Below, in pieces: positions 1-5,897 of a DNA stretch of 8,664 bases. Below the pieces are notes generated by a model. That model was given only the letters and a program-made list of their open reading frames with translations. It was not told the origin of the DNA and searched no databases. The position numbers and the translations under genes are program-made. Origin of the DNA: Proteobacteria bacterium UBA1148 (GTDB lineage: Bacteria > Pseudomonadota > Gammaproteobacteria > Steroidobacterales > Rariloculaceae); NCBI GenBank assembly GCA_002311835.1, contig DBZY01000065.1, positions 3,057-11,720 of the forward strand, given 5' to 3'. How positions within the stretch are numbered: position 1 is the first letter of the stretch; every line of letters starts with the position of its first letter.

Positions 1-156
1 GGGATCATCACACTCCCCATCTTGTGACCACTGACTTGAATCATCGCCAAAATTGGGCGCTTGCGCTAGAGCGTTATACCCAATCAGAAACCCAACCAGG
101 CCTCCAAGAAGAAGTTTTATGTTTAATAGGCGTACGAACAATTGAATCGATTTCAT
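1..156 (-). CDS. Exported protein with DDSSxWxxDGECDDP motif, partial (N-terminal 52 residues)
   Basis: An ATG at 154-156 on the minus strand opens a frame that runs off the left window edge with no stop. The translation starts with a basic N-terminus (MKSIQLFVRLLNIK), followed by a hydrophobic stretch (about residues 15-30) and an ALAQA region near residues 29-33, which looks like a Sec signal peptide. The mature part then reads APNFGDDSSQWSQDGECDDP before it is cut. From memory, the DDSSxWxxDGECDDPRF pattern recurs near the start of many small secreted or repeat-bearing proteobacterial proteins of unknown function. The sequence shows an exported protein; its function is not known. No clear Shine-Dalgarno precedes the ATG. 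Instead a TATAAT-like hexamer lies only 2 bases upstream, so leader length is uncertain. Confidence 0.72.
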   Translation of the reverse strand, partial: MKSIQLFVRLLNIKLLLGGLVGFLIGYNALAQAPNFGDDSSQWSQDGECDDP

Positions 157-266
157 AATTATATTTTTCAAATACTAATCACTTGAACTGTATTATCTTA
201 GCAAAGCCTACAAATTTTTAAACAGGTAGCTTAACGTCACATCTCGTTCCGTACTCAATGCGTTAT

Positions 267-1301
267 TCAGCGAACGGCGATGGGGCGAACGGGCGAGCCC
301 GTTGCGCCAACGATCGGTATGGTTAAGTTGAGGAAAAGAAACTCGTATACCTCATCGGCGGCCACGTCCTTCAGTTCCATGTTTTCCAGAAGCGGTATAC
401 CCTCCGAAAAGAACAGAATATGGTGCACGTTGCCCGGACGTGTCGGTGGCATGATCTGCACGCAACAGGAGTCGGCTCCGACTATCGACACTCGTCGAGA
501 TGCGAGCCAGTGAGCAACCTCGGGGATGATACCCGGCGATCCTTCGTTCTCGCCGATGCCGAAGCGGCTGTCGTTGTATCTCGACGGATTCGTCCAATGC
601 ACAGACCAACCGTAGTGGAACATCACGGCATCGCCCTGCTCGACAGAGTCTTCGCTCATGCCCTGCCTCGCAAGCGCTCCGCGTACATCGTCCATCGTTA
701 CCTCATATCGCGGGCCAAGTGTATCTACGCCTTTGTAGGCTGCGATGTCGATTAAAATTCCACGGGTGATGAAAGGCTTTGTATGTTCAACTCCCAGGGC
801 TTCGACTCCACCGCGCCCTTGATTCCCGCCTGTAAGATCCTTTTCGGTGAAACCGTTGTAGAAGACTGATTCGAACGTGCCGTCGGCCATCTGCAGTGTC
901 TGGCCTTGATGTGACAAAGCGTCGAACTGCGTTCCCATCTGGCCGATGTAGCCCGTGAAGTAGTCTCCGTGAACGGTGTTGCTGCCCTCGTCAGTTGCAG
1001 GAGCAGCCGGCACGACGTTCAGATAGTACGGTCGCGAGGTGTACTGCGGCATGTTCGCTTCATAGTTGTGCCCCAACTCATACGTCTTGCCGGTCGTGGG
1101 TATCTGTAAGGCTCTGAGTATTTTGAGGGGCGTCACGTAGTTCGATGCCCCCGCCTGATCGCCGGCGCCGTGAGGAGATGGCCACCATGGGCCTGCTTCT
1201 CGTGTTTGCGCGGTTGCGGAGAGTGGCTTCAGCAGTACAATTCCCAGGATAAATAGAGTGGAAATGGCCTGTGTGGTTAGAGCATGTCGATTGGTTCCCA
1301 T
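267..1301 (-). CDS. Exported cyclase-family metal-dependent hydrolase (kynurenine formamidase-like fold)
   Basis: This 344-residue protein has a Sec-type signal peptide (basic start, hydrophobic residues about 11-28, ATAQ cleavage region near 29-32), so it should act in the periplasm or outside the cell. The rest matches the cyclase family (Pfam PF04199), best known from kynurenine formamidase KynB. Visible motifs are GTQFDALSH at 123-131 (metal-site region), FYNGF at 147-151, GDAVMFHYGW at 223-232, GADSC at 275-279 and the C-terminal GATGSPVRPIA at 332-342. It belongs to the longer, roughly 300-residue subfamily. In that subfamily GTQxD commonly replaces the KynB GTHxD, so one histidine ligand is absent here and the metal site may differ. 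The substrate is not predictable. The ATG at 1299-1301 has a good Shine-Dalgarno (AAGGGG at 1310-1315). The gene seems monocistronic; the neighbouring operon on the same strand is separated by 219 bases and a repeat. Confidence 0.88.
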   Translation of the reverse strand: MGTNRHALTTQAISTLFILGIVLLKPLSATAQTREAGPWWPSPHGAGDQAGASNYVTPLKILRALQIPTTGKTYELGHNYEANMPQYTSRPYYLNVVPAAPATDEGSNTVHGDYFTGYIGQMGTQFDALSHQGQTLQMADGTFESVFYNGFTEKDLTGGNQGRGGVEALGVEHTKPFITRGILIDIAAYKGVDTLGPRYEVTMDDVRGALARQGMSEDSVEQGDAVMFHYGWSVHWTNPSRYNDSRFGIGENEGSPGIIPEVAHWLASRRVSIVGADSCCVQIMPPTRPGNVHHILFFSEGIPLLENMELKDVAADEVYEFLFLNLTIPIVGATGSPVRPIAVR

Positions 1302-1309
1302 CGCGTGTT

Positions 1310-1315
1310 CCCCTT
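1310..1315 (-). promoter_or_regulatory. Ribosome binding site of the cyclase-family gene
   Basis: AAGGGG on the minus strand lies 8 bases before the ATG at 1299-1301. It supports this start, which is the one that includes the complete signal peptide. A TATAAC hexamer lies immediately upstream, but it would place the transcription start inside the ribosome binding site, so I do not call it a promoter. Confidence 0.6.
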
Positions 1316-1405
1316 CTAGTTATACGTAAGGCCTATGTTTTCGATAAACGCTAGGGTTTTATTCCATTAGTATGCCGTTCCTGTACGTTATTGTCTGGCG
1401 TATCA

Positions 1406-1521
1406 GACCGTATACGTGCGGAATCAGCTGTTTTCAGCGAGATCAATTGAGGGAGAAGCCACACTACAAGAGGTTGGGTTATATGAAGCAAGGCTAATAC
1501 GGTTTTGGAGAGCGACTCTTC
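1406..1521 (+). repeat. Direct repeat copy A, downstream of the sulfur operon
   Basis: This 116-base stretch is a diverged copy of 5732-5847 in the same orientation. The first 35 bases align without gaps at 28 of 35 identities and contain a perfect 13-mer, aatcagctgtttt (1422-1434 versus 5748-5760). Further matching blocks are tacaag.ggttg (1465-1476 versus 5790-5801), taatac (1495-1500 versus 5814-5819) and agagcg (1509-1514 versus 5835-5840). The offset is 4326 at both ends, so the two copies have equal length. The right end coincides with the DUF934 stop codon (1521-1523). Neither copy holds a convincing ORF. On the minus strand both can be read as LKTADxAxxRS, which may be a relic of coding sequence or chance. 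Confidence 0.65.
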
Positions 1522-2015
1522 TAGATGCTTTGGTGGCGAAGCGCGGTGGCTGTTGGGTGGCTATCTGCAGCTGGTTGATAGCAAACACTAAGCTTGCCGA
1601 CCGCTACTCTCCACGCTATAAGTGGTTGCTGGCAATCGATATCAAAGGCATTAAAGCCGACCCGATGCATATAGTGAAGTTGATCTAGTAAAACCTCGCC
1701 GACCGCCCGTAATTCGGCAGTAAAGTTGTAGCGTTCTCTCAGCAATCGTGCATAAGAGTAAGCACGCCCATCCCTGAAGACGGGGAAGTCCAGAGCGATA
1801 AGATCAAAATAATGTATATCTTCGGCAATTTTCTTGGGATGCTGATCGCAAAGCAGCAATATTCCAATACTTCGACCGCTAGCTAATAAGGAGCTACGAT
1901 GCTCACGCCACTGGTCTAGACTGATAAGCACCGGACCACTGTCCGACAATGCATCAAGATCAATTACGTTCTTAAAAACATCTTCAACCAAAATTCCATT
2001 TTTAATTATTGTCAT
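1521..2015 (-). CDS. DUF934 family protein, sulfite-reductase-associated
   Basis: This 164-residue soluble protein has the DUF934 (Pfam PF06073) signature: LIALDFPVFRDGRAYSYARL from residue 72, then LLRERY (91-96), ELRAVGEVLLDQL (101-113) and VGFNAFDI (119-126). Members are typically encoded directly after cysI in bacteria that lack CysJ, as here. Their molecular role is not established. Its three cysteines (56, 128, 145) form no CxxC pair, so it does not look like an iron-sulfur or dithiol carrier. The ATG at 2013-2015 overlaps the end of cysI by 14 bases and has a near-perfect Shine-Dalgarno, so it is translated as part of the operon. The last 18 or so residues form a low-similarity tail. 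The stop codon falls at the edge of repeat copy A, so the far C-terminus may have been changed by the event that put the repeat there. Confidence 0.88.
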   Translation of the reverse strand: MTIIKNGILVEDVFKNVIDLDALSDSGPVLISLDQWREHRSSLLASGRSIGILLLCDQHPKKIAEDIHYFDLIALDFPVFRDGRAYSYARLLRERYNFTAELRAVGEVLLDQLHYMHRVGFNAFDIDCQQPLIAWRVAVGKLSVCYQPAADSHPTATALRHQSI

Positions 2016-3657
2016 ATAGAGCCTCCTTGAATGGGTTCATTCCGACACGATTGTAGGTGTCAAGGAACGGTTCGCCGTCATTACGTATATCAAGGTAAGT
2101 GTTTACTATGGATTCTATTCCAGCTACTGCCAGGTCGGCGGAAAGCCCTGGACCAGTGCGATCACCCAGAGAAGCGTTCTGACCCGATGATCCCCCGAGC
2201 GTGAATTGGTAGTACTCCTTACCATCCTTTTCCATACCAAGAATGCCAATATTGCCAACATGATGGTGTCCACAAGCATTCACGCAGCCAGAAATATTTA
2301 TGGTCAAATCGCCAATCGCATGTAGGTGCTGCAAATTTTCAAAACGTTTCGTAATTTGATCAGCAATTGGAATCGATCGCGCACTTGCCAACGAACAATA
2401 ATCAAGTCCGGGGCAGCAGATCATGTCTGTGGCATGACCGATGTTTGCCGTCGCCAAATCAAGTGCTTTTAGCTTGTGCCAGAGTTCTCTGAGGTCGGAT
2501 TGTTTTACGTCCACAAAAACAAGGTTCTGTCGATGGTTGACGCGTAATTCCCCGAAGCTGTAGCGATCAGCAAGGTCAGCGACAGCATCCATCTGAGTAT
2601 CCGTAAGATCTCCTGGAGGCCGACCTAGACCCTTTAATGAGAGATTTACGATGGCGTAACCAGAAATTTTGTGTTCAGCTACATTGCTGTTCATCCACGC
2701 ATCGAATTCGTAGTTTGTTTTTCGTAAATCGTTTGTTTCTGCTTGGAGGTTATCAAGTCGCTCGTAGGCAGGCGGCGCAAAATAGGCATTAATTCGATCA
2801 ATTTCTTTCTGGGGAATTTGCAGGGTTCCGTTCTTTAGGTTCTCCCACTCTTCATCAACTTGCCGGCAAAATTCATCAATTCCTAAATGATTGACCAGAA
2901 TTTTAATGCGGGCCTTGTAGATATTGTCCCGGCGACCATATAGATTGTAGATCCTCAGAATGGCCTCGAGATACGACAAGAGATCTTTTTCCGGCAACCA
3001 GTTGCGAATGGTTTTACCGATGTGCGGAGTACGGCCCTGGCCTCCACCAACGATTACTTCAAAACCGAGTTCTTCGGTATCGTTAAAGCACATGCGCAAA
3101 CCAATATCATGCACTTTAACGGCTGCACGATCATTGGGTGAACCAGTGACCGCAATCTTAAATTTTCTTGGCAGGTAGGCGAACTCAGGATGAAGCGTGT
3201 ACCACTGGCGAATTATTTCGCAGTAGACACGTGGGTCTTTAATTTCATCTTTAGCCCGCCCAGCATACTGATCAGAGGTTATATTCCGTATGCAGTTCCC
3301 ACTGGACTGAATGCAGTGCATTTCTACTTCGGCTAGCGTTGTAAGTATATCCGGCGCATCTTCGAGTTTGATCCAATTAAATTGCAAATTCTGCCGCGTC
3401 GTAAAATGCCCAAAGCCTTTGTCATAAACCCTAGCTATGTGGGCTAGACCTCGGAGTTGTTTGGATGACAGACAACCGTATGGCACATTGATTCGCAGCA
3501 TATAAGCATGCAATTGTAGGTACAGGCCGTTCATCAAACGCAACGGCTTGAACTTATCCTCATTCAATTCACCATTCAGACGCCGCGCAACTTGCTGGCG
3601 AAACTCTTCAACTCGTTCGCTAACTAGTTGTTGGTCGAATTCATCGTAGCGATACAC
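2002..3657 (-). CDS. cysI: Sulfite reductase hemoprotein (nitrite/sulfite reductase family)
   Basis: This 551-residue cytoplasmic enzyme reduces sulfite to sulfide in sulfate assimilation. It has the pseudo-twofold architecture of the family: a ferredoxin-like half domain (about 45-110), a siroheme-binding domain (about 118-290), a second half domain (about 330-395, with VNHRQNL), and a C-terminal cluster domain. The 4Fe-4S/siroheme cysteines are C415 and C421 (CPGLDYC) and C458 and C462 (GCVNACG). Siroheme and sulfite contacts are R88 (TTRQN), R124 (GNCIRN), and K165 and K167 (LPRKFK). All key residues are present. The start is GTG at 3655-3657, 2 bases after the DUF2849 stop, with only a weak upstream GAGAG, which suggests translational coupling. 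No cysJ is nearby, so electrons probably come from a ferredoxin or another carrier; this is inferred. The relative dissimilatory and nitrite reductases are less likely given the CysG and DUF neighbours. Confidence 0.94.
   Translation of the reverse strand: MYRYDEFDQQLVSERVEEFRQQVARRLNGELNEDKFKPLRLMNGLYLQLHAYMLRINVPYGCLSSKQLRGLAHIARVYDKGFGHFTTRQNLQFNWIKLEDAPDILTTLAEVEMHCIQSSGNCIRNITSDQYAGRAKDEIKDPRVYCEIIRQWYTLHPEFAYLPRKFKIAVTGSPNDRAAVKVHDIGLRMCFNDTEELGFEVIVGGGQGRTPHIGKTIRNWLPEKDLLSYLEAILRIYNLYGRRDNIYKARIKILVNHLGIDEFCRQVDEEWENLKNGTLQIPQKEIDRINAYFAPPAYERLDNLQAETNDLRKTNYEFDAWMNSNVAEHKISGYAIVNLSLKGLGRPPGDLTDTQMDAVADLADRYSFGELRVNHRQNLVFVDVKQSDLRELWHKLKALDLATANIGHATDMICCPGLDYCSLASARSIPIADQITKRFENLQHLHAIGDLTINISGCVNACGHHHVGNIGILGMEKDGKEYYQFTLGGSSGQNASLGDRTGPGLSADLAVAGIESIVNTYLDIRNDGEPFLDTYNRVGMNPFKEALYDNN
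2022..2028 (-). promoter_or_regulatory. Strong Shine-Dalgarno of the DUF934 gene, inside cysI
   Basis: AAGGAGG on the minus strand, 6 bases before the ATG at 2013-2015, lies within the last codons of cysI. It fixes the DUF934 start and the 14-base gene overlap. It is the best ribosome binding site in the operon, so DUF934 is probably made in substantial amounts relative to CysI. Confidence 0.75.
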
Positions 3658-3659
3658 AA

Positions 3660-3962
3660 CTAAATTCCGTAACTCTCTTTATTGCGACCGAGATGTTCTC
3701 TTAGAGTTGGGCCGTTAGCGCGGATGGTTTCACGGATATCTATCGGCTGCCGCCGCCCATCTTGTACTTTAATTTTTACTAACTCAGCTCCAACAACTTC
3801 GTTGCGCTGTTCCGCCTCTTGAGCAACATCAAGCAAGTGTTTAGCCTGATCGGCATTCAACGCGACCGTTCCACCCACAATTGTATTTGCCCAGCACCCA
3901 TCCTCGGCGAGGAAAACCACTAGGCCGCTCCGGAGTTCGTTTGCTATCACCATCTGTTGCAT
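3660..3962 (-). CDS. DUF2849 family protein, sulfite-reductase-associated
   Basis: This 100-residue soluble protein resembles the DUF2849 family (Pfam PF11011). The N-terminal part reads ANELRSGLVVFLAEDGCW (7-24), with TVALNADQAKHLL in the middle and IRETIRANGPTLREHL (76-91) near the end. The family is usually found immediately before cysI, as here, and its biochemical function is not established. It has a single cysteine (C23) and no visible cofactor motif or membrane segment. I recall genome-wide mutant studies linking DUF2849 and DUF934 to sulfite reduction in CysJ-less bacteria, but cannot verify that here. The ATG at 3960-3962 is preceded by a modest GGGA; a second ATG three codons in is possible. 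The stop lies 2 bases before cysI, and the gene starts 42 bases after the end of cysG. Confidence 0.86.
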   Translation of the reverse strand: MQQMVIANELRSGLVVFLAEDGCWANTIVGGTVALNADQAKHLLDVAQEAEQRNEVVGAELVKIKVQDGRRQPIDIRETIRANGPTLREHLGRNKESYGI

Positions 3963-4004
3963 GTGTATATCCCGTTGAGCACGGATTGATCTGCGCGCTC
4001 CTAA

Positions 4005-5450
4005 CTATCCAACGACTGCAGCAAACTCTTCATCTGCCCAATCCAAGAACTTTCCGGTGCCTGATTGTCCGTCAAACCACCTCAGATGTTCTGCTGACCT
4101 TACTGTCTCGCCTATATAGATCATGGCTGGTGTGCTTATGCCGGCATTCTTCGCATCAAGTTGTATTTTGCTAATCGTGCTCAAGATTATGCGTTGGTCG
4201 CTAGTTGTACCGTTTTCAACTAGCGCAATAGGCAGGTCTGAAGGTACGCCACCGCGTATTAATTGCGTGCTGATTTCCTGTATTGACCCAACACCCATGT
4301 AAATGGCTAATGTATGGCCGCAATTCAGCAGGTACACCCAATCCGGGGCGATTCCGTTATCCAGTCTGGCTGTTGTAAAAGTTACACCGCTACTAATGCC
4401 GCGTAATGTCAGTGGTATGCCGGCATAGGCTGCACAACCGATTGCAGCTGAGATTCCCGGCACTATCTGAAAGGGTAGACCGGCATTTGACAAGGCCAGC
4501 GCCTCCTCGCCACCCCGTCCGAAGATAAAGGGATCACCACCTTTGAGGCGACATACACGTTTTCCCTTACGCACCTGATCAACTAGCAGCTTATTGATCT
4601 GTTTCTGTGGCATCCCCTTCGAACCTGAACGTTTGCCAACTAGGATCATGTCAGCTTCTTTGCGCGCAATATCCAAGATGGGCTTAGAAACCAGTTGGTC
4701 ATAAAGCACAACATCAGCTTGGCTAATGAGCTGCTGCGCACGCAGTGTAACCAGTCCCGGATCACCCGGACCTGCACCTACAATCCACGCCTCGCCTTGG
4801 TTATTAAGATTCTCAGTAATATCCCCAACCAATTCTGCCCGCATTGTCTTTTCGGCAGCAGCTTGTCGTCCGGCTAATAAGTGATCAGCAATTGGCCCTG
4901 AAAAAAATCTTCTCCAGAAGTTCCGTCGTTCCCGAAGCGTTCTGAACCGGTTTTTCACCAGCTTACGCCAGCGTCCGGCTTGTTTTGCTAACTCACTAAT
5001 TCGAGTAGGCAACCAAGACTCAATTTGCGCCTTGAGTTGCTGAGCTAGCACAGGCGCATTTCCCTCAGTGCCTATGGCAATGACAACCGGCGACCGATCA
5101 ACTATTGCAGGTAGGATGAACGTCGACGCTTCATTATCGTCCACAACATTACAGAATCGTCCCGCGGCTTCGGCTGAAAATGCAATTTGTCGGTTAAATG
5201 ATTGATCATCGGTTGCAGCAACTATCAGCCAGAAATTAGCAACAGTGGTATCGTCAAACCGCTGTGACAGATGCGATACGATGCCCTGATCGATCTGCTG
5301 CTGTAGGAGCTTAGTGACGGTTGGAGCAAGAACCGTAATCAACGCTCCACTGCGAAGTAATAAACGAGTTTTTCGTTCAGCAATAACTCCACCGCCCACT
5401 ACAAGGCAGGGTCGCTCGCGTAGATTTAGAAATATTGGTAAGCGGTCCAA
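4005..5450 (-). CDS. cysG: Siroheme synthase, trifunctional
   Basis: This 481-residue cytoplasmic fusion enzyme converts uroporphyrinogen III to siroheme, the CysI cofactor. The N-terminal part (1-about 210) is the precorrin-2 dehydrogenase/sirohydrochlorin ferrochelatase: VVGGGVIAERK (17-27) binds NAD, and D104 in NVVDD matches the E. coli catalytic aspartate. The C-terminal part (about 219-460) is the SAM-dependent uroporphyrinogen methyltransferase, with GAGPGDPGL (225-233), D251 in YDQLVS, K273 in VGKRSG, LKGGDPFIFGRGGEE (302-316) and M385 in IYMG. The first 130 residues align without gaps to E. coli CysG as I recall it, and residue 128, a serine in that enzyme, is threonine here. The tail is about 20 residues longer than in E. 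coli. The start is a TTG at 5448-5450, giving (M)DRLPIF, which matches the family N-terminus. The only strong Shine-Dalgarno lies 22 bases upstream. It is the first gene of the operon. Confidence 0.95.
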   Translation of the reverse strand: MDRLPIFLNLRERPCLVVGGGVIAERKTRLLLRSGALITVLAPTVTKLLQQQIDQGIVSHLSQRFDDTTVANFWLIVAATDDQSFNRQIAFSAEAAGRFCNVVDDNEASTFILPAIVDRSPVVIAIGTEGNAPVLAQQLKAQIESWLPTRISELAKQAGRWRKLVKNRFRTLRERRNFWRRFFSGPIADHLLAGRQAAAEKTMRAELVGDITENLNNQGEAWIVGAGPGDPGLVTLRAQQLISQADVVLYDQLVSKPILDIARKEADMILVGKRSGSKGMPQKQINKLLVDQVRKGKRVCRLKGGDPFIFGRGGEEALALSNAGLPFQIVPGISAAIGCAAYAGIPLTLRGISSGVTFTTARLDNGIAPDWVYLLNCGHTLAIYMGVGSIQEISTQLIRGGVPSDLPIALVENGTTSDQRIILSTISKIQLDAKNAGISTPAMIYIGETVRSAEHLRWFDGQSGTGKFLDWADEEFAAVVG

Positions 5451-5472
5451 CAGAGGTTCTCACAACTTTTCG

Positions 5473-5478
5473 CCTCCT
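5473..5478 (-). promoter_or_regulatory. Shine-Dalgarno upstream of cysG, poorly placed for the TTG start
   Basis: AGGAGG on the minus strand lies 22 bases before the cysG TTG, too far for normal initiation. It is 9 bases before a GTG at 5461-5463 that opens a different frame of 28 codons ending in TGA within cysG. This could be a short overlapping leader ORF feeding ribosomes to cysG, or a small indel. A weaker GAGA sits closer to the TTG. Confidence 0.45.
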
Positions 5479-5695
5479 GTAACCAGCAAAAAAGAGCCTA
5501 AGCAGCAATGAGCTCCGATAGCCACAGATCGCGAGATATAAAACAATTTAAAGATTTAACCGGTCCGCCATACATATGCATTAGTGAACCATTTCAACTG
5601 CAGATGGAGGATACGGTGATTAGGTATTGACTAGAAACAATGAATAGTTATCTCGCAATAACTCATAGAAATATAAGTTATATAAGATAAAATGA

Positions 5696-5710
5696 GGCAG
5701 GACACCTGCC
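5696..5710. repeat. Perfect 6-bp hairpin (GGCAGG-ACA-CCTGCC)
   Basis: A perfect inverted repeat with a three-base loop lies just left of repeat copy B. It is GC-rich within an AT-rich surround. There is no T-run on either side, so it is not a standard intrinsic terminator. It may be an element end or a protein-binding site; either is inference. Confidence 0.4.
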
Positions 5711-5731
5711 AAGGGTTCTAACCATATACTG

Positions 5732-5847
5732 GACCGTCTACATGCAAAATCAGCTGTTTTTAGCAGAAAAAACAAGAAAAACCTTATATTACAAGTGGTT
5801 GAACAATCTAAATTAATACCAATAAGGTCTGGGCAGAGCGCTTCTTC
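5732..5847 (+). repeat. Direct repeat copy B, upstream of the sulfur operon
   Basis: This is the partner of the copy at 1406-1521, in the same orientation. It has equal overall length and the same order of conserved blocks (28 of 35 identities at the left end, then scattered blocks). It ends about 26 bases before the most likely original start region of the amidohydrolase. It is more AT-rich than copy A and has no intact ORF. The two copies enclose the four-gene cysG operon and part of its upstream region, and nothing else. A degenerate insertion-sequence end, a MITE-like element or a recombination scar would all fit. Confidence 0.6.
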
Positions 5848-5865
5848 GGGGCGCATCAATAAATT

Positions 5866-5872
5866 GGAGAAG
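5866..5872 (+). promoter_or_regulatory. Shine-Dalgarno before the amidohydrolase Tat leader, pointing at an ATC codon
   Basis: GGAGAAG lies 4 bases before ATC at 5877-5879 and directly before ATC at 5874-5876, both in frame with the NRRDILK leader. It is 25 bases before the TTG at 5898, too far to serve it. The site therefore argues that the original start was at 5874-5877, now not a standard codon. Confidence 0.45.
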
Positions 5873-5897
5873 AATCATCGCTAATCGTAGAGACATC

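Larger units (their letters stand above)
5451..5897. other. Divergent intergenic region between cysG and the amidohydrolase gene
   Basis: This 447-base gap separates the divergent cysG and amidohydrolase genes and should hold both promoters. I found no convincing -35/-10 pair and no recognisable CysB-type operator by eye. The middle (about 5640-5695) is AT-rich. It contains a hairpin at 5696-5710 and repeat copy B at 5732-5847. Open frames here are short and show no family resemblance. The part nearest the amidohydrolase (5826-5897) is open in that gene's frame and encodes its Tat motif. Confidence 0.6.

Noticed and set aside
1391..1416. Palindromes gtctg...cagac and cgtatacg as an operator
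   Set aside because: Stems are short and no regulator gene or second copy upstream of another gene supports an operator call.
1416..1688. Plus-strand 90-residue frame
   Set aside because: It covers repeat copy A and then runs antisense to the DUF934 3' end. It starts at GTG without a ribosome binding site and matches no family. The equivalent frame in copy B stops after 24 codons.
1521..5450. Dissimilatory sulfite or nitrite reduction operon
   Set aside because: The presence of siroheme synthase, DUF2849 and DUF934, and a single-chain CysI with no dsr or nir partner genes, fits sulfate assimilation better.
5620..5859. Minus-strand 79-residue frame across repeat copy B
   Set aside because: It has no ribosome binding site or family resemblance, spans the hairpin and repeat, and is low-complexity in part. 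The shared LKTADxAxxRS reading with copy A is noted as a repeat property, not as a gene.
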